Assembly: GCA_023105745.1 (NCBI GenBank) | Contig: JALGQZ010000014.1 | Location: forward strand, 6,354,888-6,418,887 | Reading direction: 5' to 3' | Source of the DNA: Austropuccinia psidii | Lineage: Eukaryota > Basidiomycota > Pucciniomycetes > Pucciniales > Sphaerophragmiaceae | DNA length: 64,000 nucleotides | In this document: piece by piece, positions 38,574 to 49,856 of the stretch | Position numbering within the stretch: position 1 is the stretch's first letter | Layout of the letters: each line of letters starts with the position of its first letter | The notes under the pieces: generated by a model | What the model was told of the DNA's origin: nothing | The model's database searches: none | Seen by the model: only the letters and a program-made list of their open reading frames with translations | Position numbers and translations under genes: made by a program

Positions 38574-40766
38574 CTACACCTTTTGAATTTCTTTGTCAAT
38601 ACCAACCTTTTTAGGTAAGTTCATGATTAAATTAGACTCCAAAGGGTGTTTTGTTTGCCAAGCCTCACTAAAATCCAATGCTAAATATTCTGCAAGGCGG
38701 TATTTGCTGGGGAAAATTGGTGAAGATGAAGGATTCAAGAAAAAGCTTTCATGAAGGATTTCACATATATACTTGTTTGTGCGCTTCCAAATATCTTCAT
38801 CTGGCAAGGATTCTTTTCTCTTGAGCATTGATGTAATTTCCAGAAGCTGAAGGGTCCCTTTTGCTGAACTAATGCGGTAATCAGCTGAACACACCAGAAG
38901 TCCACGTATACCCCCTGTAAGGAATGCTGCAATCAGATTGTAGCATGGCCTTCCAGCCTTCATCTGATCTTGAATGGTCACCAACTCTTGCAAAGGATCC
39001 ACTCCTCTCTTGACCAATTGCTTTGCAATTCTCTGAGTAGTTTTGGAATCAACCTTAGTATGTGCCCGAACCCAATTAAATGCAATCATCAGCTGGAGGA
39101 TATTATTGACCAAGCCAGTCAAAGTTGGTGTTAAAATTCCCTTTGATGTGATACTAGTACCTTCTTGACTTTCATTGCTTTGTGGAACAAGTTGAACCTT
39201 GTTGACACTCAAAAAGGAGCCCAAATATTGCATAGCACTAATTTCCACAGACAAAGAATCACTGGAAGCTGAATCAGAAATATTGAATGTAAACGGAGGG
39301 TTCTGATCATCCATATAAAGTGCAATGGCTTCAAATAAAATGTTGGCAACTCGCTGCTTTTGATGTTGACTTGGTTGAACAAGATTGTGCACCAATAGAT
39401 ACAGTGCATGGAGCCTCTTGGGTAAACCTGCCAGTATGGACATGTCACTTTGAAATAATGACATATTCCAAATCGTCTCGTAGATTAATGGCTCCTCAGA
39501 TATTGGTGAAAACAGATCTAAGCCTATGAAAAAATGAGATTAGTGAGATACCAATGTATATATTTCTGAAAGCCTGTTTACCAGCTGCATGGAGCTCTTC
39601 AAGCCACTCTTTCATTCTAATGTCCCTACAACTCTTGTAGCAAATCCCACATTGGAGCTTGGTTGGAAGTTCATCCTTTGGAACAAGTGATTTGTGCTTC
39701 ATGAAGGTCATTTGAATGAGCGAATTAAATTTGATCCAATCTTCCCTTTTGAATACATGATATGACATTAGAATGTAATCAAATTTGTTTTCATTTTCCA
39801 ATATAATTTTCATGCACGAAGGACTTGGAGTTAGATTTAGTGAATGAGTAGCTGAATCCATTGATGGGTCAATACAATTTCATCCTCAGCCACTGTTCTT
39901 TGAGTTTCTGTACCGATATTTCCATTGGGAGCAGTAGTTGCTTCCTGATTGTCCAAATTTGGACGTGGAACAATGTTTTCATGATGATTCGTTACACCTC
40001 CAAACTCAGGAATTTCAACAGGGTGATCATTTGTGATGTTTATTGGATTTCCATTATTACTTTCATTAGCAGAAGGACAAAGAGCCCCTGATTCCCCCTC
40101 ATCAACTTCAGGGGCCAATTGAAAAGTTGGGCAAATTTTCTTTTTTGCTTGATTATTTGAAGGTTTAAACTTCCTTTTTGAAGAAATGTTTGTCATTGTA
40201 CCAATTTTAACATGTGATTCGGGAGGTAGTGTATTGCCCGATTTGACCCCTAAAGTTATAATTCCAAGAAATTAGGGTGGAATGTGAAATATATGAGATA
40301 ACAATTTTTTATACATACAATCAATATCAGAAACCAGCAGTTCTCTAGCCTCCTGGAGCTTCTCTTGTACATATTGAGGAATACGTGCATCTTTGGACAT
40401 TCCTTCTAATCTTGGGGCTCTTTGTGATGAATTGTTCAAGAACTGTTCCTTTGTAATCACTTCTATTTCAGCCCCAAAAAGCACCTCAGTAGATATTTTG
40501 GTGGAAGAAGCCCAATGAGCATGGGGTGCCTCTATGTTGCTTTCGTGCATTATTTCTGATTAATTGAGATGCTGAAAGACTGATTTGTTCAGAAGTAAAT
40601 TCCATTCAAAAAACATACCTTCTGGCAATTCTGGAGGTGGATTGGGGATGGCTGTACTAATTGCAATGATACTTTCACTTGATGAGCACTCCATATCAGA
40701 AGATTCGGAAGAATTGAATTGCTTTTGAGGACCCATATCAGAGGTGTTAGTAGTATTGGCGTCCAT
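38574..40766 (-). pseudogene. Unrecognised four-exon cargo gene with one frameshift
   Basis: Exons on the minus strand: 40766-40619, 40555-40319, 40249-39582 and 39523-38574, joined by 58-69 bp GT-AG introns in matching phase. The sum is about 665 codons. The N-terminal third is polar and Ser/Asn/Pro-rich with a basic patch (KRKFKPSNNQAKKKI) that could be a nuclear signal. The C-terminal 400 residues look globular and partly helical (KRLHALYLLVHNLVQPS, GGIRGLLVCSADYR) and include a CGICYKSC pair of cysteines. A single shift near 39865 breaks exon 3: the upstream frame ends ...EDEIVLTHQ, the downstream one resumes DPSMDSATHS. I recognise no family. Good splice phases and codon openness elsewhere argue that it was a real gene until recently. 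Its place inside the MULE suggests a transposition or host-interaction role, which is inference. Confidence 0.65.
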
Positions 40767-41592
40767 AGAGACAAAAACTACTAATTGTAGATAAATATTG
40801 TATATGTGCTTGGAAGGGAAGTATCTTTATGAAATTATAAGAAAGGGTTGTAGTTAAAGGCTACAAATTAAAATGAGAATCCCTTTTATAAACTCAATGA
40901 GGAGACAAAGAGGGCCAGAATGTGGTTATTGAATTTCTTGGTCTAGAAGCTTCTAATTCATATGAGAATACATAATTCAAAATAGTACCACACATAACAA
41001 GACCTGGGGGGAGCTTTGTATTTGCTCCCCTTACAGACTGAAACCTAATGAGAGCTGTGATTAGACTGAAATTTTACACCTGTCACCGAATTCATCTTCC
41101 TGTTTGGAGTTGCCACATCGATCAAGAATCCATTTGAGAAATATATACAGCTATTTGAATACTTCAAAAATGTTCCAAGTGTATTTTGATGTGTTCAGAA
41201 ATCTATCTTTGATTGTTCCCTGAAAGACTCAAACAAAAGCTCCCTTGGAATAGAACTTTATTCCACAATCCATTCTAGTATGATTCTATTTTGATATCCA
41301 GATGTTGGTTGATTCAATTGAAAAGACCAAATAAATCTTAATTCAAATCATGAATAATCACAATTTTCTCAAAAATTCTATTGCCAAATCATTCTCACTC
41401 TAACCACAAGTTTCCGATATTAGTGTGAAATAATTGGAAAGGTGTTCCTCTTTTACAAAATATATAAATTCCACCATTATTACAAGACTGTTAAGCTATT
41501 CATATCAATCTATATTCCACCAAAAATCATTTTTAGACCTCTATTTCTTAAACACATCAATTGTTTCAAATATTTTTGTCATCTACCCTTTT
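40767..41592. promoter_or_regulatory. Divergent intergenic region inside the MULE
   Basis: About 800 bp separates the minus-strand unknown gene from the plus-strand transposase, so it should contain both promoters. It is less AT-extreme than the flanking repeats. I found no TATA box or repeat that can be singled out with confidence. Confidence 0.4.
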
Positions 41593-43959
41593 ATGTCCCC
41601 TATCTTTCACTTTGAGCCTGATTACTCCCAATTTGATACCCATCCAGTCCATTATAATGAATCAGAGTGCTCATATCCTTCTCAAAATACTATATTAACA
41701 CCTGGGAAAACCTTGAAGCCCCACAACCTTCCACCACCTGAATGCTTGACCTCTAGAATGGAATCATTACAACCCATTGAAGCTATGAATCTTCATGAAT
41801 CTGGGACAACTCAGTTTAAAGGTGATATTGAGGAAATAAAATCATCTATACAGGCCACTACTCATTGCAAACCTGCTTTTTCAGTCCCTAATGAACAATT
41901 CCCTCTCATTACCGACCCAGATAAATATGATTACTCCACTGGACGTAAGCTTACATATATCTCCATTCATCCACTACACTCTTACTGATTTGAATAACTA
42001 TATAGTGAAATTAGAACCACCTCCACTTGCAAGGTTCAATGATGTAGATACCCTCATCCAGTTTGCAAAAAAGTGGGCTAAAAGTCATGGCTATGCATTA
42101 ACAAAGAAAAATTCTCACCAAGGGAAGAACATTTACTTGGCATGTGACCGATATGGTGAATATATAAAACTTAAAGGACCTACCCAGAGGCAGTCAACAA
42201 CCAAAAAATGTGGATGCAAGTTTAGGCTCAGAGGCTCTATTCCTGCTCTGAGTAAGTCATCAAATATACTGTACATATTTACTATGTTCTTACCATTAAG
42301 GTGATATCAATTCTGAGGAAGTTCACACAATTCACCTCACCAGATCTGGCTATTGGGTTTTAGTCCCACTAGAAATTCTGCACAATCATCCACCCTCTAC
42401 AACCCCATCAGTACATCCCATTCATTGTTGGCTTAATGAAAAAGAACTTGTGCAAGTTGAAGGATTGATGAAGGCAAATGTCCGTCCTAATCAGATTTTA
42501 AGCCAGCTTTATTCCCAAGGAAATACCTGTACCACTAGCAGAACTCTGTATAACTACAAAGGACATCTATCAATCAAGGAAAGAAATGGTCAATCTCAAC
42601 TGGAATATCTAATACGTCTTCTGAAAGAGAGCAATTGGATTCATAGTAATAAAATTAATTTAAATGGAAATATTACCAACCTATTCTTTGCACACCCAGC
42701 CTCCATTGAATTGGGTCATATAAACCACCATGTGATATTGATTGATGCCACTTACCGGACATGCAAGTACAATTTGCCACTTTTCCACATGGTTGGCCAA
42801 ACTGCAACTGGACACACCTTCTCATTAGCCTTTTGCTACATGGAACGGGAAAATGACAATGGATACATATGGGCCCTTCAAGAACTCAAAATGTTATTTC
42901 AGCCACCCAGAATTCCCAAGGTTATTATCACAGATTGTGAGCCAGCTCTGAAGATGGCCATTGAATTGGTCTTTCCTAGCTCAATCCATAATTATTGCAC
43001 ATGGCACATCAGCAAAAACCTTATCCAAAATTGTTGCAAATATTTTCAAGAGGATGATTGGAAGGATTATCAGACATCCTGGAACCTACTGGTCAGTTCC
43101 AAGTCAACCAAGGAATATGAGAACAATCTTGAAAAAATCAAAGAGAAGTCAAAAGATTACTCAGGAGCATGGTCATATATCTCAAGCAACCTACTCCCAT
43201 TCAAGAAAAGGTTTGTCACTGCTTGGGCAAGCCAGCATCCTCACCTAGGAAATCAAGCCAGCTCCCGTGTTGAATCTGCACACTCCTACATAAAATCATT
43301 TATTAATAATTCTAATGGAGAGCTTTCTACAGTATTCCAAAATTTCAAAACAGCAATTGATATTCAATTGAAACATATCCACCATACTATGGGAAAAGAA
43401 AGAGTTTGAAAATTGACTGATGTTTCCCCACCTTTCAAGCAGCTACTTGGCACTATATCAATAAAAGCAATAAAAATTATTGAAGACCAATTTCAAAAGC
43501 TCAAACACCAACCAAATCTTCAGCCATGCTCCAAAACACTAACTAATGGCATGGGGATTCCTTGCTCACATGAAATTGAGAAACTTCTTAATACTAAAGG
43601 CTACATTGGAAGTGAAGATTTTCATCCACAATGGAATCTACTTTATAATCCTCTTGAAGTAGGTGACATCTTATTTCTGATATGTGTGATTGTAGTCATG
43701 CTAAAATCATGTTTAACAGGACCATGGTTCTAATCTACAATGGAATTTGAAACAACAAATGGAAAAGATTGAAAAGGAAGTTGATTAACACAAAATACCA
43801 TTACAAAAAAAATTGATCAAGCAAATTCAGGAGCTATTTAGCTTTCAATACACAACCATTAAGCTTTGTCACCCGGAAAAGGCTTTAATTTCACGTGGTA
43901 GGCCATCACTAAAAAGGAAAAGGGTAAAGTCTACCAAAAGGCTTCCATCCAAGTTTTGA
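41593..43959 (+). pseudogene. Mutator-like (FAR1-type) transposase, interrupted
   Basis: Exons 41593-41944, 42006-42251 and 42301 onward, with 61-bp and 49-bp introns in matching phase. A FAR1/WRKY-GCM-type zinc finger covers FNDVDTLIQFAKKWAKSHGY through KCGCKFRLRGS to LHNHPPS. The DDE core shows IDATYRT (Asp about 347), ITDCEPAL (Asp about 410) and SSRVESAHSYIK (Glu about 523), and the CTWH motif typical of MULEs lies between. In-frame TGA at 43407-43409 precedes the zinc-knuckle-like tail PCSKTLTNGMGIPCSHEI, which continues in the same frame to 43733. Further stops follow near 43785 and at 43957; the tail SRGRPSLKRKRVKSTKRLPS is AT-hook-like and usual for this family. The first stop could be a C-to-T change at a CGA codon. 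As read, the catalytic core is intact but the C-terminus is cut off. Confidence 0.92.
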
Positions 43960-44283
43960 AATTGAGCAGGATATCCTGAATCGTCACAAAATATTTCTTA
44001 AAAAGATGCACAGAGCTACTATTGGTCCCAACACTCAATTTATGAGGGGGGAAAAGTTCTATTTGATGAAAAAAGAGGCAAGCCAAGATGATGAAACTAC
44101 CACAAAAAGAAAAAGAAAACTATTAAATTATATAGGAAAATTGGAAAGAAACTTGAGACCCTGAAATAACTCAAATTGTTTGGAAGAACCAGTGAGTGGA
44201 TAAAATTTGATATGCAAATGAATAACTGAAAAATAACCTCCTTTTCAAAGACTCTCTATATTGATCAGATACAGCCACCTTTC

Positions 44284-44874
44284 ATGCACAAGCTCATTGA
44301 GAAAATTTTTAATCCTCCTGCAGATGGGAATTGTGGATTCCATGCAGTGGCAAAAGGATTGTCACTTTCAAGCCCACAAAAGGAAAAGAGCTGGAGAGAA
44401 GTGAGACAAGATTTGATAGAAGAAATTGATAGGAATCGCAATTATTACAACCAAATATTGGGAAGGGCAGTGGAAATGGATAAGATAAGAGATAATCTGA
44501 TGGCTACAGCTATTACAAGAATGGATAACTGGTTAAGTAAATGGGATCATGGACCAATATTGACAAATACATATAAGCGTCCATTTGTATTTTTCCATCC
44601 AGATTGGCAGAACTTCCCACCACAAACATTCCTTCCAACCCTATGCAGTCCATGTGGAGTTTCAATTATGCATCCAATCTCCCTAGGTCACATAAATGGT
44701 AATCATTGGATACTCATTATTTTCAATGAACATGAGATAGGCAAATTACCTCTTCCCAAATTGCCACCGCAGTGGCCCGGGGCACATTCACATCAATCAG
44801 CTTCAAATTGGAGAAGAGTATATTCCTCATCAATAAAATTATTCCGCAAATGTAGACAGATCACTTGTATATAG
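44284..44874 (+). CDS. OTU-family cysteine protease domain
   Basis: A 196-residue frame with the OTU signature PADGNCGFHAVAKGL: catalytic Asp and Cys are present in DGNCGF. The histidine block GNHWILIIF follows at about residues 140-148. OTU proteases remove ubiquitin or ubiquitin-like proteins. Several DNA transposons carry them next to or fused with the transposase. Here it lies about 320 bp after the last transposase remnant on the same strand but in another frame. In the ancestor it may have been the C-terminal domain of one transposase-OTU polyprotein; the start codon chosen is simply the first Met before the domain. The frame itself is undamaged. Confidence 0.85.
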   Translation: MHKLIEKIFNPPADGNCGFHAVAKGLSLSSPQKEKSWREVRQDLIEEIDRNRNYYNQILGRAVEMDKIRDNLMATAITRMDNWLSKWDHGPILTNTYKRPFVFFHPDWQNFPPQTFLPTLCSPCGVSIMHPISLGHINGNHWILIIFNEHEIGKLPLPKLPPQWPGAHSHQSASNWRRVYSSSIKLFRKCRQITCI

Positions 44875-44938
44875 CATTTTTTCATTTTAGAGTTTTTTGT
44901 CAAATTTCTGAGATAAACATCTTATAAACATCTTATTT

Positions 44939-45078
44939 GGCGTGGATTTAGTAATCACTTGGATGCGTGGATTTAGCAAACTACATCCATGAAAGGCGTG
45001 AAGGCGTATCTGAATCCACAATTTTATGCGTAGGCGTAGGCATAAGTTTTAGGTTAAGGCATGGAAATATCACTCCCC
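44939..45078 (-). repeat. Right terminal inverted repeat of the MULE
   Basis: Reverse complement of 31399-31537, from GGCGTGG at the inner side to CACTCCCC at the outer end. Differences from the left copy are few, mostly C/T changes in the outer half. It starts only 62 bp after the OTU stop codon. Confidence 0.92.
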
Positions 45079-45488
45079 AAAATTAAATAGTCTAATCACC
45101 TTCAGAAGCTTACCAGTCAGATGAAGAATTATATCACCTGATCAAATATTTAATACATCTCAGAACAGAGCACCTTTACAGTTACCCAGTAAAATTACTC
45201 ACATAATTGAAAAGAAAACCCCCACATATCCCCCAAAGCTGTGCTGCTTAGTCACATCAATTACTTAAATTGTAATCAAAACTAAAAAAACTAACTCCAT
45301 ATCAAATCTCCAATTTGAAATGGCAATAATATGAGCTCAGTAGAGATAAATTGATACTCCAATAAGAATAAAATAAGGCCCGATTCCCCCATTTTTTTTC
45401 TTCTCTCCTCATACCAAAAGAAGTAATATTGAAAAATTACTTACAGATAAATAGATCAGATGGAAAAATCCCTTCCCAAGAGCTTAGA
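45079..45488. other. Sequence between MULE and family B LTR
   Basis: About 410 bp of ordinary sequence. It is not the missing end of the truncated LTR at 29732-31398, which would be expected here if the MULE had simply inserted into that LTR. No gene seen. Confidence 0.6.
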
Positions 45489-47326
45489 GTTTTTGTGAGC
45501 CTTAGAGGTAATTTCATATACCCAAAAGACCACAAATATAAAAAATAACATATTAATATAAATAAAATAAATTTATTTATATTATTAAAATAAAAATAAA
45601 AAATATAAATATAAAATTATATTAAAAATAAAAAATTAATTATAATTTAAAAATAAAATTACTTTAAATTTTGTAAATATAAAATTACATTTATACTTGA
45701 AAAATTTAAGTAAAAATGAAATTTTAACAAAATTGTGAAAAAATAAATAAATTTGGAAAAAAGTTAAATAAAATTTATTATAACTTTTTATCCAATAAAT
45801 AAACATATAAATTTTATTTCACCATTGGATTCCTCATAAAAAATCAGGTGGGGTCACCTCTGAGTGAAATTTTTGTAACTCAACTCTAAATAAGCTTAAA
45901 TTAAGTTTTTAGTATTTTCAATACAAAAGTTGAAAATCCTCAAAACCTTAATTTAATTCACACCACATGTGGTGTTAACCATCAATTTTTGTGTTAAAAT
46001 TGAGGTGTTGTGTTTAGTTTAGAAGTTATGAGGAATTAAAGTATTTTCAATTGAATTCAATTGAAATGTCAAAATGTGCGCGTGTATTACATAAGTGAAC
46101 TTTGATTTACATATGAGGTGTCAATTATTACTGTATTGTACTGTACAATTGAATTGAATTACATGTGTAAATTATAAGTATAATACATAATGAGGAATTA
46201 AAGGAAAAATAAATTGGAAAGATTAAATTTGGGGGGGAAAAGGAACTCCAGCTCTAAGGGGGAGCTAGACCCCCAAAATCCTTGCTGACAGGCGTGGGAT
46301 GTCAAAATTCACGCAAAAGTTCATCACTTTTGGCCTGGAATTGAGTTACAGGGTCTGTGGACTCAATTGATGATGAGGTTTTGATACCAACTGGGGTAGT
46401 TTTAGCTGTTGCCAAGAAGGTAAAACTACCCTTAAGATAAAACAATCATAATAATAACAGTTTTAACTGGTTTCTAAGCCTCTGACACACATTCTGACGT
46501 GTTTTGAAGGCTCTAGGCCTGGTATTGCTATAGTAATGGCTGATTTAAGGGTCTAAAATGGCTAAAAATGGCTTAAACCAGCCCTTTTTGGTCTAAACCA
46601 GGGTTCAATGATGCCATAATTGGCTTTTCTGTTGTCAGACTGTTTTTCACGACTGACAAGAGTAAATTTTACTTTTGGAGTAAGAGAATTGATGGCTATA
46701 AAAGAATGTCTTCTTTGCCCCACTTTTCTCTTCATGTTAGAATCTTTTCCTTTTACTAATTAGTTTAAAACTGTTAAACCAATCAGTCAAAGATTCCAAC
46801 CACCACTTTTAAATCATTTTAATCCTTTTAACCACGTGAAAAAATCATTATAATCATTGTTTGTAACTCTTATAATCATTTTTACCCCTGAACCACCCCA
46901 AAAGTGAATTAAAGCATCTTTCATCACTGTTAACTTTGTCACTTTGTTTCCAAATTCACTCTGGTCACTTTTGGGCGTGTTTTCTCTTTAATATTCTTTT
47001 TAAAGACTTTGTTCTTTAATTAATTGCTTGCAGTTCTTTGCTCAATTAATTCCAATTGAAATTGCTCTTGAAGAAATTTCTTTTGTAGCCTTAAAATATC
47101 TCTTGTAGAGTATTTTTTGGATAAATTTTTATTGTTGGTAAAACAATAAATTTTTATAATATTATTGTTTTATACTAATAAAGTTATAAACAATAAATTT
47201 GGCGTGTTTTCTCTTAAAAATAATATTTCATATCATTTTTAATTGAATTTTACCTTATACAAATTTTGAGGACAGGAAAAGTACTTGATTTTTAATCAAA
47301 GTTTCATATCCACACCTTACAGTTTT
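45489..47326 (+). mobile_element. Solo LTR of family B with target duplication
   Basis: A complete 1828-bp LTR, 45494-47321, from TGTGAGCC to CACCTTACA on the plus strand, flanked by the perfect 5-bp duplication GTTTT (45489-45493 and 47322-47326). No internal retroelement sequence adjoins it, so it is the product of LTR-LTR recombination. Its orientation is opposite to every family A LTR here. It shares the TGTGAGCC/CTTACA ends and the GGTCTTTTGGGTAT-type terminal block with family A but is otherwise strongly diverged. A frame of 63 codons in the inverted partner (30599-30790) lies within it and is not thought to be coding. Confidence 0.9.
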
Positions 47327-47673
47327 CATTATTAAATTATTTCAAAAGTTCCAGTAAAAAATATTAGTATCTTAATCAAAAGAATCATATCATTACTATT
47401 TATATTTACTACTATCAGTAATCATCCTCAATAATTACTCTTAGCATTACTATTAAGCTCTATTAAAATTACTTCAATTATTGCAATTAATTATCTCAAT
47501 ACTCTACTTATTACAAGCATATTTCTACCTCTATTACTCAATTTGAATACCCTATAGCCAATTTTGAGTTCTTATATTACCACTCAATCCTAACTTCATC
47601 TTACTATATTAATCACATATATACTCATATTTACTCTCAATTGAAAATTACTCAATATAAAATATCAGGGCTT

Positions 47674-48263
47674 TGGTAAATCCACATAAGCATTTTGGTA
47701 AAAAACACATAAGCCCTTATATTTTTTCAAAATAAATTAGTAAAAACATGTAAGAAATGTGATGAGCCCCTTTTTAATGACATAAATGGAACTGTGAATG
47801 CCATTGATGGAATTGTTTATGGCATTTCTGTAATTTATGGAATTAAAAATGCAATAAATGGAATTCTTAATTTACTCAAAAACATGAACAAAAAATATAA
47901 AAAAAACACTATTTTAGCTTACAATTTTCCCAAAAATATGGGCTTCTTTTTTTGACTCTCAATATTGAACTGTTCATTTTAAAGAATAATTAAGGAAATC
48001 CATAAGTGGGAAGTCTTTTAATTGATTTTTGAAAAAAATGGCCAATTCAGAGAAATTTGGCAAAAAAGAAATTATGAAAATATTGGAGGCTCTTACCATC
48101 CCACAATGGAAGAAATATGGCCAAAAAAAATTGCAAACTTCCTCAATACTTTTCCTGAGGATTTATTTTTGAAAAGTAATGTCAATTATGTGTTTTTAGC
48201 AAAAAATTACATTTTTTGGCCATAAATTGATAAAAAAACATAATTTTTGGTAAAAACACATAA
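47674..48263. repeat. Clustered short repeats at two ends of a 0.6-kb segment
   Basis: Imperfect copies of GGTAAAAACACATAAG occur at 47674-47690, 47696-47713 and 47738-47754 on the left, and at 48187-48201 (inverted) and 48248-48263 on the right. The sequence between has ATGGAATT repeats. This could be a small non-autonomous element with subterminal repeats; no target duplication was identified. Confidence 0.4.
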
Positions 48264-49551
48264 AGGCTTAGGTCTTATTACCAGCACCCAAATATTATTA
48301 CTAAAATTATAAAAAAAGAGGGCTTTCAAGTCTATGATTTTATTGTTCTTATGCAATTTTTTTATTGAAATTATTGAGTCTATCTGAAATAAATATCTAA
48401 GTTAGTCTTATTCAGCTTTAAATACATAATCTAGTTTCTCTTATTGATTATCTCAGTAGAAATATTTCTGAGTGAATTAATGGGGGAATAAAAAACACTA
48501 TTAGAGCCTTTGATTACAGGATTGACTCAAAAATGCAAAAAAGAAATATTTTGATTTTTCCCTCAAGGAAATATTTATCAAATCCCGTACTAAAAAGAGA
48601 TTTAAAATGGTTTTTTCAATGGAAATTTAATATGAAAAGACATTTTCATCATCCTTCGCAATTTCTTATCTGTTTTCCTTACTTCTTGAACCAAAAATTT
48701 ATCCACAATAGTCATTTATTTATTTAATTTCTTTAAGATCTCTCTCATATTAGATATATTAATTCTGCAGACTTGTACAGATTCATCCATAGCTCTAATT
48801 TGGAAGCTTAACCAAAATCCTAAAGCTTTTACTTGGTCTCAAAATTTCAACAATTCTTTGACCTATCTCAATCCCACCAAAACAAGCTTATTGTTTTGAA
48901 AATAGAAGAAGATTCTTGTTTTGTTTTAAGATTTTCATGACTCAACTCTAAATTTTTTATGATTTATGATTTTCCTATTTTTCCCCCTTTTTATGTAATA
49001 AATAGTAATAAAGGAGGCTTTTTGGTTCTTTTAATATTCTTTCAAGTCAAATATACAGTCTTAAGAAAATTGAAGAGAAATTATAAATACATATAATACT
49101 TCATATTCTGGATGAGATATATTACTAACAAAAAGGGAGCTTAAAATATTTATCAGTTTTGATATAAAACTTTCTCTTAAAGATTTTAGTACACATACCA
49201 ATAAAGAGGATAATCTAACAGTATATGGGTATGAATATATCAATACTGGAAATACAATAAAATCTGAGCACCCCTACCCCCTGGGTAGCTCTAATAGTTA
49301 TCCTCTAGAGCTTACAACCTTTATAATATCTAACAGATCCTGTTTTGAGGAAGATTATAGAATATTTTAACAATACATGACTCTCATTTTTACCTAAAAT
49401 ATGTTCTTTTAGTGGAAAAAGAAGGCCATGAAGAGATTCTGTTACTTCAATTTTTAAATAAAATTAATCTTTCTACTTTTTATCACCAGACCGTTATATT
49501 AAAAGCAACTTCTCATAAAAAAGCAACATGAACCCTATTTGTGGAAAACAA

Positions 49552-49614
49552 ATATATATATATATATATTAATCTTTGAAGAAAAATCTTTATAAGAATA
49601 ATAATAATAATAAT
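49552..49614. repeat. TA and AAT microsatellites
   Basis: A run of TA dinucleotides at 49552-49569 and AAT trinucleotides at about 49596-49614. Simple sequence, probably polymorphic. Confidence 0.85.
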
Positions 49615-49856
49615 CATACTATTTTAGTGTTGAAATTATATAGGGGGTATATTTTTTATCCTTCTGTTCCAAAATGTTAAAATCTACAATATGGCTGGTT
49701 TTCCAAGTTTTTTATTCCTCATTTCTTTTCTTGTCTCAGTTTAAGCATCTGTTTTTCTTCTGAGTTAGTCTTAAGTTTTAAGTTGAGCTTCCAAGAAGAA
49801 TTCTCAGTTCACATTTCTTTATTTTCTTCAAATTCTCATCCTCCTAAGTGGAGAGG

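Larger units (their letters stand above)
31399..45078. mobile_element. 13.7-kb Mutator-like element carrying SNF2 and TET/JBP-like genes
   Basis: Bounded by terminal inverted repeats of 139 and 140 bp. The flanking bases AAAATTTTATA (31388-31398) and AAAATTAAATA (45079-45089) agree at 9 of 11 positions, a size typical for MULE target duplications although the AT bias weakens this. From left to right: SNF2-family ATPase (minus), TET/JBP-like dioxygenase (minus), 11 GC-rich palindromes, a tRNA-derived SINE-like insert, an unrecognised four-exon gene (minus), a FAR1/MULE transposase (plus, with in-frame stops), and an OTU protease (plus). The transposase and OTU genes diverge from the other three from a shared region at 40767-41592. 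The transposase family and terminal repeats agree with each other, so the element type is well supported. That the minus-strand genes are resident cargo rather than bystanders follows from their position between the repeats. Confidence 0.85.
47327..49856. other. AT-rich intergenic region between two solo LTRs
   Basis: No recognisable gene. Frames of 60-67 codons at 48022, 48533 and 49061 look accidental. It contains a cluster of short GGTAAAAACACATAAG-like repeats (47674-48263) and two microsatellites near 49550-49615. Confidence 0.5.

Noticed and set aside
29732..47321. The 1.7-1.8 kb arms as very long terminal inverted repeats of the MULE
   Set aside because: Each arm has LTR ends; the right one carries its own GTTTT target duplication and lies 410 bp outside the true 140-bp terminal repeat.
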